A DNA stretch of 64,000 bases, taken from Duganella fentianensis. Its GTDB lineage: Bacteria > Pseudomonadota > Gammaproteobacteria > Burkholderiales > Burkholderiaceae_D. This document shows, piece by piece, positions 32,920 through 40,702 of this stretch. The stretch lies in the NCBI RefSeq assembly GCF_009857835.1, contig NZ_WWCL01000001.1, positions 1,054,001 through 1,118,000 of the forward strand, written 5' to 3'. A model generated the notes under the pieces. It saw nothing but the letters and a program-made list of their open reading frames with translations. It was not told the origin of the DNA and searched no databases. The first letter of the stretch is position 1; each line of letters opens with the position of its first letter. Both the position numbers and the translations under genes were made by a program.

Positions 32920-33729
32920 ATGACCAACGCCGCTGACGATTTCGACGCATTATTTGATGAAGTGTCTGCGCAGAGCAAGACTTCAGCTCCAGCGCCTGCT
33001 CCCGCACCGGCTGCTGCCGAGGACGATCTAGAGAGTCTGTTCGAGGAAGTAGCTGCTGCGCGTCCCGCCGACGTAGTGGCGGCGCCTGCGGCTGCTCCGG
33101 CCGCTGCGGAAGCCGCTGGCGGCGCGGACGAAGAAAAGCCGATGTTCGAACGCCTGGGCGGAATTGTGCGTCTGCTGCACGATTCGCTGCGCGAACTCGG
33201 TTACGACAAGGCGCTGACGGAAGCGTCCTCGCAGATCAATGATGCGCAGGACCGCCTCGAATACGTGGCCACGCTGACCGAGCAGGCTGCCAACAAGGTA
33301 CTCAATACGCTGGACGAAGGCATGCCGGAACAGGATGCCCTGTCGAAAAAATCCAAGGACATGGAAGACCGCTGGGCCGATCTGTTCGCAGGCAAGCTCA
33401 GTCAGGAACAGTTCAAGCAGCTGGCCGGCGATTCGCAAGCCTTTGCAGCGGCCGTTTCCTCTGCCACGGAAGCGGAGAAAGCCCGTTTGCTGGAAATCAT
33501 GATGGCGCAGGACTTCCAGGACATTACCGGTCAGCTGATCAAGAAAGTCGTGATCATCACCAAGACCGTGGAACAGGAACTGGCCATGCTGCTGCGTGAT
33601 AACGCACCGCCAGCCCTGCGCGAGAAAATTGCAGCGAAAGAAGTGACCCTGATGCAAGGCCCGTCGACCCCGACCGTTGCGCTGAGCCAGGATAGTGTTG
33701 ACGACTTGCTTGCTGATCTGGGATTCTAA
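32920..33729 (+). CDS. cheZ: Chemotaxis protein phosphatase CheZ
   Basis: A 269-residue CheZ that dephosphorylates CheY-P. The catalytic region MMAQDFQDITGQLIKK supplies Asp201 and Gln205, equivalent to E. coli Asp143 and Gln147. The C-terminal CheY-docking helix is VDDLLADLGF. The N-terminus (1-72) is disordered, Ala/Pro-rich, and has two related acidic motifs, DDFDALFDEV and DDLESLFEEV, resembling the docking tail. It ends one base into cheA (TAATG), so the pair is translationally coupled. No flagellar or cheW/cheY genes are nearby. Confidence 0.93.
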   Translation: MTNAADDFDALFDEVSAQSKTSAPAPAPAPAAAEDDLESLFEEVAAARPADVVAAPAAAPAAAEAAGGADEEKPMFERLGGIVRLLHDSLRELGYDKALTEASSQINDAQDRLEYVATLTEQAANKVLNTLDEGMPEQDALSKKSKDMEDRWADLFAGKLSQEQFKQLAGDSQAFAAAVSSATEAEKARLLEIMMAQDFQDITGQLIKKVVIITKTVEQELAMLLRDNAPPALREKIAAKEVTLMQGPSTPTVALSQDSVDDLLADLGF

Positions 33730-35693
33730 TGGACGATATGCTCAAGGATTTCGTCGTCGAGGCGATGGATCTTGCGGTCAACGTTGAAGAGCATCTGCTC
33801 AAGCTCGAACGCGACCCAGACAATAAGGAAACACTGAATGCAGTGTTTCGCTCCTTCCACACCATCAAGGGTGGTGCCGGTTTCATGGGCTTGCCCGCAC
33901 TGGTTGCCGCCTGCCACCTGACAGAAAATCTGTTCGATGCGCTGCGTACCGGTGCTGCGCCCGTTACGCCGCTGGCGATCGAAGCGGCGCTGCAGGCGTC
34001 CGGTTTTGTGGCCGACCAGCTGGCCGAACTGAATAACGGTGTCGAACCGGATACGCTGCCGGCCATGCCGCACGATCTGGAAATCATTCTGAAAGATGCC
34101 ATCGACGGCAAAACCGACTCGGCGCCTGCCGCAGCTGCACCGGCACCGGCCGCTGCCCCTGTGGCCGCTGCCCCGGCAGCTGTCGCAGCTCCGGCTCCAG
34201 CCCCGGCGGCCGCACCAGTCGACGGCAATGCCTCGACCATGACGGCCAACGGTCTCGACTGGGATGCCATGTATGAAGCGGTGATGCCGCCCGGTAGTTA
34301 CACCCGTCCGGCCGCGGCCGCCGCTGCGCCGGCCCCCGCTGCTGCCGTGGCTGCACCGGCCGCCGTTCCTGCTGCTTCTGCTGCGGCACCGGCGCCAGCG
34401 CCTGCCGCTGCTGCGCCTGCGCCGGCAGCCACCGGCTCCAATCCTGCTGCGACGGCTGTCAAGCGCGAAGCGGCCGAGAAGCGCGACGAACGTCCGCACG
34501 CTGCGCCTGCCAAGGAAGAATCGATCCGCGTCGATGCCGTCAAGCTCGATGCGCTGCTGGAAGTGGCCGGCGAATCCGTGCAGGCTGCCAATCAGGCAGC
34601 CGTGCTGCTCGAACGTCTGCTGCAATTCAAATTCGAAGGTCAGGCCCAGACGCTGATGGCCACGCTGGCAGAAACGCTGGAACGTGCTTCGCGCTATTCC
34701 ACCGAACTGCAGCGCGCCACGCTGGCCACCCGTATGCAGCCGGTCGGCCGGCTGTTCCAGAAGTTCCCGCGACTGGTACGCGAATTGGCCAAGGACCTGG
34801 GCAAGGACGTGGAACTGACCATCGAGGGTGCGGAGACCGAAGTCGACCGCGTGGTGGTGGACAGCCTGTACGATCCGCTCGTGCACATGCTGCGTAACGC
34901 ACTCGATCACGGGGTGGAAACGCCGGAAGAACGTGCTGGCGCCGGCAAGTCCATCAAGTCGTATATTTCACTCAAAGCCTGGCAGGAAGCCAATAGCGTG
35001 ATGATCGTGCTGCAGGATGACGGCAAGGGCATGGACCCCGTCAAGCTGCGTGCCAAGGCATTGCAGAAGGGCCTGATTTCCGAATCGGCCCAGCTGACGC
35101 CCGACGATTGCTTCCAGCTGGTATTCCTGCCCGGGTTCTCGACCAAGGAAGTGGCTTCCAGCGTGTCCGGCCGCGGCGTCGGCATGGACGTGGTGAAAAC
35201 CGCCGTGGAGAAAAACCGCGGTGCCATCCACATCGAATCGGAACTGGGCAAAGGCACCAAGTTCGCCATCCGTCTGCCGATCGAACTGTCGATCGTGCCG
35301 ACCATGCTGGTCTCGACCTCGGGCGCCGCACTGGCGCTGCCGATGGCCGTGGTACAGCGTGTGGTGGAACTGCCGGAAGAGTTCATGGAAGTGGGCGGCG
35401 CGCCCGTGCTGAAAGATCAGGGTCGTCCGCTGCCGGTGCGTTCGCTGGCCGGTGCGCTCGGTTATGAAGACTGCCGCGAGAAAGTCGGTATTGTTGTTGC
35501 AGCGCCACAACCGTATATTCTGGCGGTGGAAGCGGTGGACGGTACAGCCGACCTCGTGATCAAACCTATGACTGCGATTGCCGTCGAAGGCATTACCGGT
35601 ACCGCACGTTCGGCCGAAGGCGAGCTAGTGCTAGTGGTAGGCCTATCCTTCCTGATGGACGGGTGTCGAGGCAATGTGCGCATGGCGGCCTAG
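33729..35693 (+). CDS. cheA: Chemotaxis histidine kinase CheA
   Basis: A 654-residue CheA. The Hpt (P1) domain covers 1-105 with the phosphorylated His44 in FHTIKGGAGF. A long Ala/Pro-rich linker (about 126-255) contains one conserved island, DWDAMYEAVMPPGSYTRP, where a P2 CheY-binding domain would normally lie; P2 seems to be missing. Dimerisation (about 258-320), ATPase (about 325-515; N box MLRNALDHGVE, G boxes DDGKGMD and VSGRGVGMDVV) and CheW-like P5 (520-654) follow. Coupled to cheZ by a one-base overlap and followed by a terminator. Confidence 0.93.
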   Translation: MDDMLKDFVVEAMDLAVNVEEHLLKLERDPDNKETLNAVFRSFHTIKGGAGFMGLPALVAACHLTENLFDALRTGAAPVTPLAIEAALQASGFVADQLAELNNGVEPDTLPAMPHDLEIILKDAIDGKTDSAPAAAAPAPAAAPVAAAPAAVAAPAPAPAAAPVDGNASTMTANGLDWDAMYEAVMPPGSYTRPAAAAAAPAPAAAVAAPAAVPAASAAAPAPAPAAAAPAPAATGSNPAATAVKREAAEKRDERPHAAPAKEESIRVDAVKLDALLEVAGESVQAANQAAVLLERLLQFKFEGQAQTLMATLAETLERASRYSTELQRATLATRMQPVGRLFQKFPRLVRELAKDLGKDVELTIEGAETEVDRVVVDSLYDPLVHMLRNALDHGVETPEERAGAGKSIKSYISLKAWQEANSVMIVLQDDGKGMDPVKLRAKALQKGLISESAQLTPDDCFQLVFLPGFSTKEVASSVSGRGVGMDVVKTAVEKNRGAIHIESELGKGTKFAIRLPIELSIVPTMLVSTSGAALALPMAVVQRVVELPEEFMEVGGAPVLKDQGRPLPVRSLAGALGYEDCREKVGIVVAAPQPYILAVEAVDGTADLVIKPMTAIAVEGITGTARSAEGELVLVVGLSFLMDGCRGNVRMAA

Positions 35694-35720
35694 CAAATAG
35701 CGGGGCCAGTAAGACACTAA

Positions 35721-35746
35721 GCCTGCGACCCCGCAGGCTTTTTTTT
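35721..35746 (+). terminator. Rho-independent terminator after cheA
   Basis: GCCTGCG (35721-35727) and CGCAGGC (35732-35738) form a 7-bp stem with a 4-nt loop, followed by eight T. Confidence 0.93.
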
Positions 35747-35855
35747 CATTGCAGCACGGAATTTTTTAAAAGGAGTCATAAAAAGTGTATCAAATGAGCG
35801 GAACTGCATCAGCTCACGAGGCCGACCGCAGCGACCGCTATTGCGTTGCACAATA

Positions 35856-35864
35856 TGGCATAAT
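35856..35864 (+). promoter_or_regulatory. Extended -10 promoter element upstream of leuC
   Basis: TGGCATAAT (TGn plus CATAAT at 35859-35864) lies about 43 nt before the leuC start. A -35 at proper spacing is poor, as is usual for extended -10 promoters. No leader peptide with Leu codons was recognised. Confidence 0.4.
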
Positions 35865-35907
35865 CGAAGTGGATCACTCACACAGGCAGTAGCAGTACTC
35901 AACGAAT

Positions 35908-37311
35908 ATGATGAAGACGCTTTACGACAAACTCTGGGAATCCCACGTGGTGAAGGCCGAAGAAGACGGCACCACCATCCTCTACATCGACCGCCATCTG
36001 GTGCACGAAGTCACCAGCCCGCAGGCTTTCGACGGCCTGCGTGCCGCCAAGCGCGCGCCATGGCGGGTGTCGGCCAATCTGGCCGTGGCCGACCACAATG
36101 TGCCGACTACCGGCCGCGATCAGGGTATCGCCGATCCCGTTTCGCGCCTGCAGGTGGAAACGCTGGACAGCAATGCCAAGTCCTACGGCCTGACCTATTT
36201 CAACATGAACGACAAGCGTCAGGGCATCGTCCACGTGATCGGGCCTGAACAGGGCGCGACCCTGCCGGGCATGACGGTGGTGTGCGGCGATTCGCATACC
36301 TCCACCCATGGCGCCTTCGGCGCACTGGCGCACGGCATCGGCACCTCGGAAGTGGAGCACGTGCTGGCCACCCAGACCCTGCTGCAGAAAAAATCCAAAG
36401 CCATGCTGGTGCAGGTCGACGGCGCGCTGCCGGCCGGGGTGACGGCCAAAGACATCGTACTGGCCATCATCGGCAAGATCGGCACCGCCGGCGGTACCGG
36501 CTACTGCATCGAATTCGGTGGTTCCACCATCCGCGCGCTGTCCATGGAAGGCCGTATGACGGTCTGCAATATGGCGATCGAAGCGGGCGCCCGCGCCGGC
36601 ATTATCGGCGTGGACGATACCACCATCAACTACGTCAAAGGCCGTCCGTTCTCGCCAGTTGGCCCGCACTGGGATCGCGCCGTCGAATACTGGCGCACCC
36701 TGCATTCGGACGCCGGTGCGCGCTTCGATCTGGTGGTGACGCTGAACGCCGCCGAGATCAAGCCGCAGGTGACCTGGGGCACTTCGCCGGAAATGGTGCT
36801 GGCCATCGATGGCCGCATCCCTGATCCGGACCACGAAAAAGATGAAGTCAAGCGTAACGCCATCGAAAAAGCGCTGGTGTACATGGACCTGAAACCGAAT
36901 ACCGCCGTCAGCGATATCCGCATCGACAAAGTATTCATCGGTTCCTGCACCAACTCGCGCATCGAAGACCTGCGTGCTGCCGCCGAAGTGGTGCGCGGCA
37001 AACAGCGCGCTTCCAACGTCAAGCTGGCGATGGTGGTGCCGGGCTCCGGTCTGGTGAAAGAACAGGCCGAACGCGAAGGTCTGGACCAGATCTTCCGCGC
37101 TGCCGGTTTCGAATGGCGCGATCCGGGCTGCTCGATGTGTCTGGCCATGAATGCCGACCGGCTGGATCCGGGCGAGCGCTGCGCTTCCACCTCCAACCGC
37201 AATTTCGAAGGACGCCAGGGTCAGGGCGGTCGCACCCATCTGGTGTCGCCCGCGATGGCTGCGGCAGCCGGTATCGCCGGCCACTTCGTTGACGTACGCA
37301 GCCTGCGTTAA
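35908..37311 (+). CDS. leuC: 3-isopropylmalate dehydratase large subunit
   Basis: A 467-residue aconitase-family subunit of leucine biosynthesis, converting 2- to 3-isopropylmalate with LeuD. The [4Fe-4S] cysteines are in [13 protein letters not shown] and GCSMCLAMN, and the family text [26 protein letters not shown] is intact. Two adjacent ATGs (35908 and 35911) are possible starts and no strong ribosome site is visible. It heads the leuC - entericidin - leuD - leuB cluster. Confidence 0.98.
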   Translation: MMKTLYDKLWESHVVKAEEDGTTILYIDRHLVHEVTSPQAFDGLRAAKRAPWRVSANLAVADHNVPTTGRDQGIADPVSRLQVETLDSNAKSYGLTYFNMNDKRQGIVHVIGPEQGATLPGMTVVCGDSHTSTHGAFGALAHGIGTSEVEHVLATQTLLQKKSKAMLVQVDGALPAGVTAKDIVLAIIGKIGTAGGTGYCIEFGGSTIRALSMEGRMTVCNMAIEAGARAGIIGVDDTTINYVKGRPFSPVGPHWDRAVEYWRTLHSDAGARFDLVVTLNAAEIKPQVTWGTSPEMVLAIDGRIPDPDHEKDEVKRNAIEKALVYMDLKPNTAVSDIRIDKVFIGSCTNSRIEDLRAAAEVVRGKQRASNVKLAMVVPGSGLVKEQAEREGLDQIFRAAGFEWRDPGCSMCLAMNADRLDPGERCASTSNRNFEGRQGQGGRTHLVSPAMAAAAGIAGHFVDVRSLR

Positions 37312-37341
37312 TTCAACTCTTACGACCCACGAGGCCCCAAT

Positions 37342-37473
37342 ATGAAAAAACTGATCGCACTGACTATTCTCGCCATGACCACGCTGACTCTGACTGGCTG
37401 CAACACCGTCGCCGGTATCGGCAAGGATGTGCAGAAAGCCGGCCAGGCGGTGCAGGGCGCCGCGGGCCATTAA
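37342..37473 (+). CDS. Entericidin A/B-family small lipoprotein
   Basis: A 43-residue lipoprotein, short enough to be missed by size filters. Signal MKKLIALTILAMTTLTLTGC ends in a lipobox, and the mature part CNTVAGIGKDVQKAGQAVQG is the classic entericidin sequence. E. coli EcnA/EcnB act as an antidote/toxin-like lipoprotein pair in stationary phase; here a single copy sits in the leu operon between leuC and leuD, a recurring place in Burkholderiales. Function in this setting is unknown. Confidence 0.88.
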   Translation: MKKLIALTILAMTTLTLTGCNTVAGIGKDVQKAGQAVQGAAGH

Positions 37474-37532
37474 AACGGACCCCCATGACGGCGCGCAGCA
37501 CGGTCTGCGCTGCCGTCCACTTATAGAGCATC

Positions 37533-38180
37533 ATGGATAAATTTACGATTTATGAAGGGCTGGTAGCACCGCTCGATCGCGCCAACGTCGATACGGACGC
37601 CATCATTCCCAAGCAATTCCTGAAGTCCATCCACCGCACCGGCTTCGGCCCCAACCTGTTCGACGAATGGCGCTATCTGGACCACGGCGAACCGGGCATG
37701 GACAACAGCAAGCGTCCGCTCAATCCTGATTTCGTGCTGAACCAGCCGCGCTATCAGGGCGCCTCGATTCTGCTGGCGCGCAAGAACTTCGGCTGCGGCT
37801 CCTCGCGCGAGCACGCACCATGGGCACTCGACCAGTATGGCTTCCGCGCCATCATCGCACCGTCGTTTGCCGACATCTTCTTCAACAACTGCTACAAGAG
37901 CGGCTTGCTGCCCATCGTTTTATCCGAATCACAGATCGATCATCTGTTCAATGAAGTCAAGGCCTTCCCCGGTTACCGTCTGGTGGTGGACCTTGAACAG
38001 CAGCGCATTTCCACCAGCAATGGCAGCGTCTCCTATCCCTTCGAGATCGACGCCTTCCGCAAATACTGCCTGATGAACGGGCTCGACGATATCGGCCTGA
38101 CCCTGCGCCATGCCGACACTATCCGTGCTTTCGAAGAGCGCCATCTGGCTAGCCAGCCATGGCTGGCCAATGTCATCTAA
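37533..38180 (+). CDS. leuD: 3-isopropylmalate dehydratase small subunit
   Basis: A 215-residue swivelling-domain partner of LeuC. Signatures include [22 protein letters not shown] at the N-terminus, the substrate loop [18 protein letters not shown] and the C-terminal [18 protein letters not shown]. Length is normal for bacterial LeuD. It follows the entericidin gene by about 60 nt and precedes leuB by 20 nt. Confidence 0.97.
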   Translation: MDKFTIYEGLVAPLDRANVDTDAIIPKQFLKSIHRTGFGPNLFDEWRYLDHGEPGMDNSKRPLNPDFVLNQPRYQGASILLARKNFGCGSSREHAPWALDQYGFRAIIAPSFADIFFNNCYKSGLLPIVLSESQIDHLFNEVKAFPGYRLVVDLEQQRISTSNGSVSYPFEIDAFRKYCLMNGLDDIGLTLRHADTIRAFEERHLASQPWLANVI

Positions 38181-38200
38181 ACGCTAACCAAGATCTCAAC

Positions 38201-39271
38201 ATGAAAATCGCAATTCTCCCGGGCGACGGTATCGGCCCGGAAATCGTCGCCCAGGCCGTCAAGGTACTGAACGTGCTGGGCGAGTCCTTCGAGCTGGAAA
38301 CGGCACCGGTCGGCGGCGCCGGCTATGCGGCCCACGGCCACCCGCTGCCGGAAGCCACGCTGGCGCTGGCCAAAGCGGCCGACGCGGTGCTGTTCGGCGC
38401 CGTTGGCGACTACCAGTATGACAATCTGGAACGCTCGCTGCGTCCCGAGCAGGCTATTCTGGGCCTGCGCAAGCAACTGGGCCTGTTCGCCAATCTGCGT
38501 CCGGCGATTCTGTACCCTGAACTGGCCGGCGCTTCCACGCTGAAGCCGGAAGTGGTGTCCGGTCTGGACATTCTGATCATCCGTGAACTGACCGGTGATA
38601 TCTATTTCGGCCAGCCGCGCGGCGTACGCGAGTGCCCGGACGGCCCGTTCAAAGGCCAGCGCGAAGGTTTCGATACCATGCGCTATGCCGAAGGCGAAAT
38701 CCGCCGCATCGCCCGCGTGGCGTTCCAGGCGGCGCAGAAGCGCGACAAGCGCCTGACCAGCGTGGACAAGGCCAATGTGCTGGAAACCTTCCAGTTCTGG
38801 AAAGACATCGTGATCGACGTGCACAAGGAATATCCGGACGTCGCGCTCGAGCACATGTATGTCGATAACGCCGCCATGCAGCTGGTACGCGCACCGAAGA
38901 AGTTCGACGTGATCGTGACCGGCAATATGTTCGGCGACATCCTCAGCGATGCCGCCGCGATGCTGACCGGTTCGATCGGCATGCTGCCATCGGCTTCGCT
39001 GGATGCCAACAACAAGGGCCTGTACGAACCCTCGCACGGCTCGGCACCGGACATCGCCGGCAAAGGCATCGCCAATCCGCTGGCGACCATCCTGTCGGCC
39101 GCCATGATGCTGCGCTTCTCGCTCAACAAGCCGGAACAGGCTGACCGTATCGAGAACGCCGTCAAGGCCGTGCTGGCGCAAGGCCTGCGTACTGGCGATA
39201 TCTACGAAGCCGGTACCACCAAAGTGGGCACGGAAGAAATGGGTAACGCCGTCGTGAAAGCGCTGGTGTAA
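38201..39271 (+). CDS. leuB: 3-isopropylmalate dehydrogenase
   Basis: A 356-residue NAD-dependent decarboxylating dehydrogenase that makes 2-ketoisocaproate for leucine. [19 protein letters not shown] begins the protein; the substrate helix has LFANLRPA, the Tyr is in [11 protein letters not shown], the Lys in KANVLETF, and the metal Asp residues in [15 protein letters not shown]-binding text is [16 protein letters not shown]. The ATG at 38201 is chosen because the frame upstream overlaps the end of leuD. Confidence 0.98.
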   Translation: MKIAILPGDGIGPEIVAQAVKVLNVLGESFELETAPVGGAGYAAHGHPLPEATLALAKAADAVLFGAVGDYQYDNLERSLRPEQAILGLRKQLGLFANLRPAILYPELAGASTLKPEVVSGLDILIIRELTGDIYFGQPRGVRECPDGPFKGQREGFDTMRYAEGEIRRIARVAFQAAQKRDKRLTSVDKANVLETFQFWKDIVIDVHKEYPDVALEHMYVDNAAMQLVRAPKKFDVIVTGNMFGDILSDAAAMLTGSIGMLPSASLDANNKGLYEPSHGSAPDIAGKGIANPLATILSAAMMLRFSLNKPEQADRIENAVKAVLAQGLRTGDIYEAGTTKVGTEEMGNAVVKALV

Positions 39272-39365
39272 AGAAGTAAGCACCGGGACTGACTGCCGCA
39301 ACAGCTGGGGAAAGCCAAGCTACAGCAGTCCCGTTCGGGAAGAAACTGAAACTCAAGGAATGATT

Positions 39366-40493
39366 ATGAAACTGGTAGGCTTGGTAGGTTGGCGTGGTAT
39401 GGTCGGTTCGGTGCTGATGCAGCGTATGCAGGAAGAGGGCGATTTCGCCCACATCGAGCCGGTGTTCTTCACTACTTCGAATCCCGGTGGCGATGCCCCG
39501 AAGATGGCGAAGAATGAAACCAAACTGAAAAGCGCCACCGATATCGACGAACTGAAAAAGTGCGAAATCATCATTTCGTGCCAGGGCGGCGATTACACCA
39601 CCGAAGTGTTCCCGAAACTGCGCGCCGCAGGCTGGAACGGCTACTGGATCGACGCGGCTTCGACGCTGCGTATGGAAAAAGATGCCGTGATCGTGCTCGA
39701 TCCGGTGAATATGCACGTGATCAAGGACGCGCTGGGCAAGGGCGTGAAGAACTTCATCGGCGGTAACTGCACGGTATCGTGCATGCTGATCGGTCTGGGC
39801 GGCCTGTTCCAGAACAATCTGGTGGAGTGGATGACGTCCATGACCTATCAGGCAGCATCGGGCGGCGGCGCCCAGCACATGCGCGAACTGCTGACCCAGT
39901 TCGGCACCATCAACAGCGCCATCAAGCCGCTGCTGGACAACCCTGCTTCGGCGATTCTGGAAATCGACCGTCAGGTGCTGGCGACCCAGCACGGCCTGAC
40001 CGCTGACGAAACCAAACAGTTCGGCGTCCCGCTGGCCGGCAACCTGATTCCCTGGATCGACAAGGATCTGGGCAACGGCCAGTCGAAAGAAGAGTGGAAG
40101 GCCGGCGCGGAAACCAACAAGATTCTGGGTCTGGGCGCCGACTTCGGTTCCAAGCCGATTCCTGTCGATGGCCTGTGCGTACGTATCGGCGCCATGCGCT
40201 GCCACTCGCAGGCACTGACCATCAAGCTGAAAAAAGATGTGCCGCTGGACGAAATCACCGACATCATCGCTTCCGCCAACCAGTGGGCCAAAGTGGTGCC
40301 GAATACCCGTGAAGCGTCGATGAAAGAGCTGTCGCCAGCTGCAGTGACGGGCGGTCTGACGATACCGGTGGGCCGTCTGCGCAAACTGGAAATGGGTCCG
40401 GACTACCTGTCGGCCTTCACCGTGGGCGACCAGCTGCTGTGGGGTGCGGCCGAACCACTGCGCCGCATGCTGCGCATTGTTCTGGACAACTAA
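39366..40493 (+). CDS. asd: Aspartate-semialdehyde dehydrogenase
   Basis: A 375-residue NADPH-dependent enzyme that makes aspartate semialdehyde for lysine, threonine and methionine. Catalytic Cys135 lies in [10 protein letters not shown], the same number as in E. coli, and the active-site His is in [11 protein letters not shown]. The N-terminal NADP-binding loop is [13 protein letters not shown]. The start at 39366 has AAGGA six bases upstream; the ATG at 39360 abuts it. The product feeds DapA, encoded at 13342. Confidence 0.97.
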   Translation: MKLVGLVGWRGMVGSVLMQRMQEEGDFAHIEPVFFTTSNPGGDAPKMAKNETKLKSATDIDELKKCEIIISCQGGDYTTEVFPKLRAAGWNGYWIDAASTLRMEKDAVIVLDPVNMHVIKDALGKGVKNFIGGNCTVSCMLIGLGGLFQNNLVEWMTSMTYQAASGGGAQHMRELLTQFGTINSAIKPLLDNPASAILEIDRQVLATQHGLTADETKQFGVPLAGNLIPWIDKDLGNGQSKEEWKAGAETNKILGLGADFGSKPIPVDGLCVRIGAMRCHSQALTIKLKKDVPLDEITDIIASANQWAKVVPNTREASMKELSPAAVTGGLTIPVGRLRKLEMGPDYLSAFTVGDQLLWGAAEPLRRMLRIVLDN

Positions 40494-40535
40494 GCCGGGT
40501 TGCAGTTCTGAACGGGCGTTTGATCGCCCGAGTTG

Positions 40536-40580
40536 AAGGGGTTTTCTCTCTATGCTCTCATAGGGGAAACCCCTTTTTTT
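40536..40580 (+). terminator. Probable terminator after asd
   Basis: AAGGGGTTT (40536-40544) and AAACCCCTT (40567-40575) form a 9-bp stem around a 22-nt loop with a T run of seven (40574-40580). A smaller CGGGCG/CGCCCG hairpin precedes it at 40513-40530. Confidence 0.72.
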
Positions 40581-40702
40581 CGTCTAAAGTAGGCGTAGAC
40601 GTGACAACTGGCCCGTCATACATCGTGCAAAGCTTGCGTGCCTCAAAGCATGATGATATGTTGGGATATCTGGGAAAGTAACATTTTCCCTCTGACAACC
40701 TA

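Noticed and set aside
35899-37470. Open frame of 523 codons on the minus strand
   Set aside because: Antisense to leuC with its Fe-S cysteines. No ribosome site or family text.
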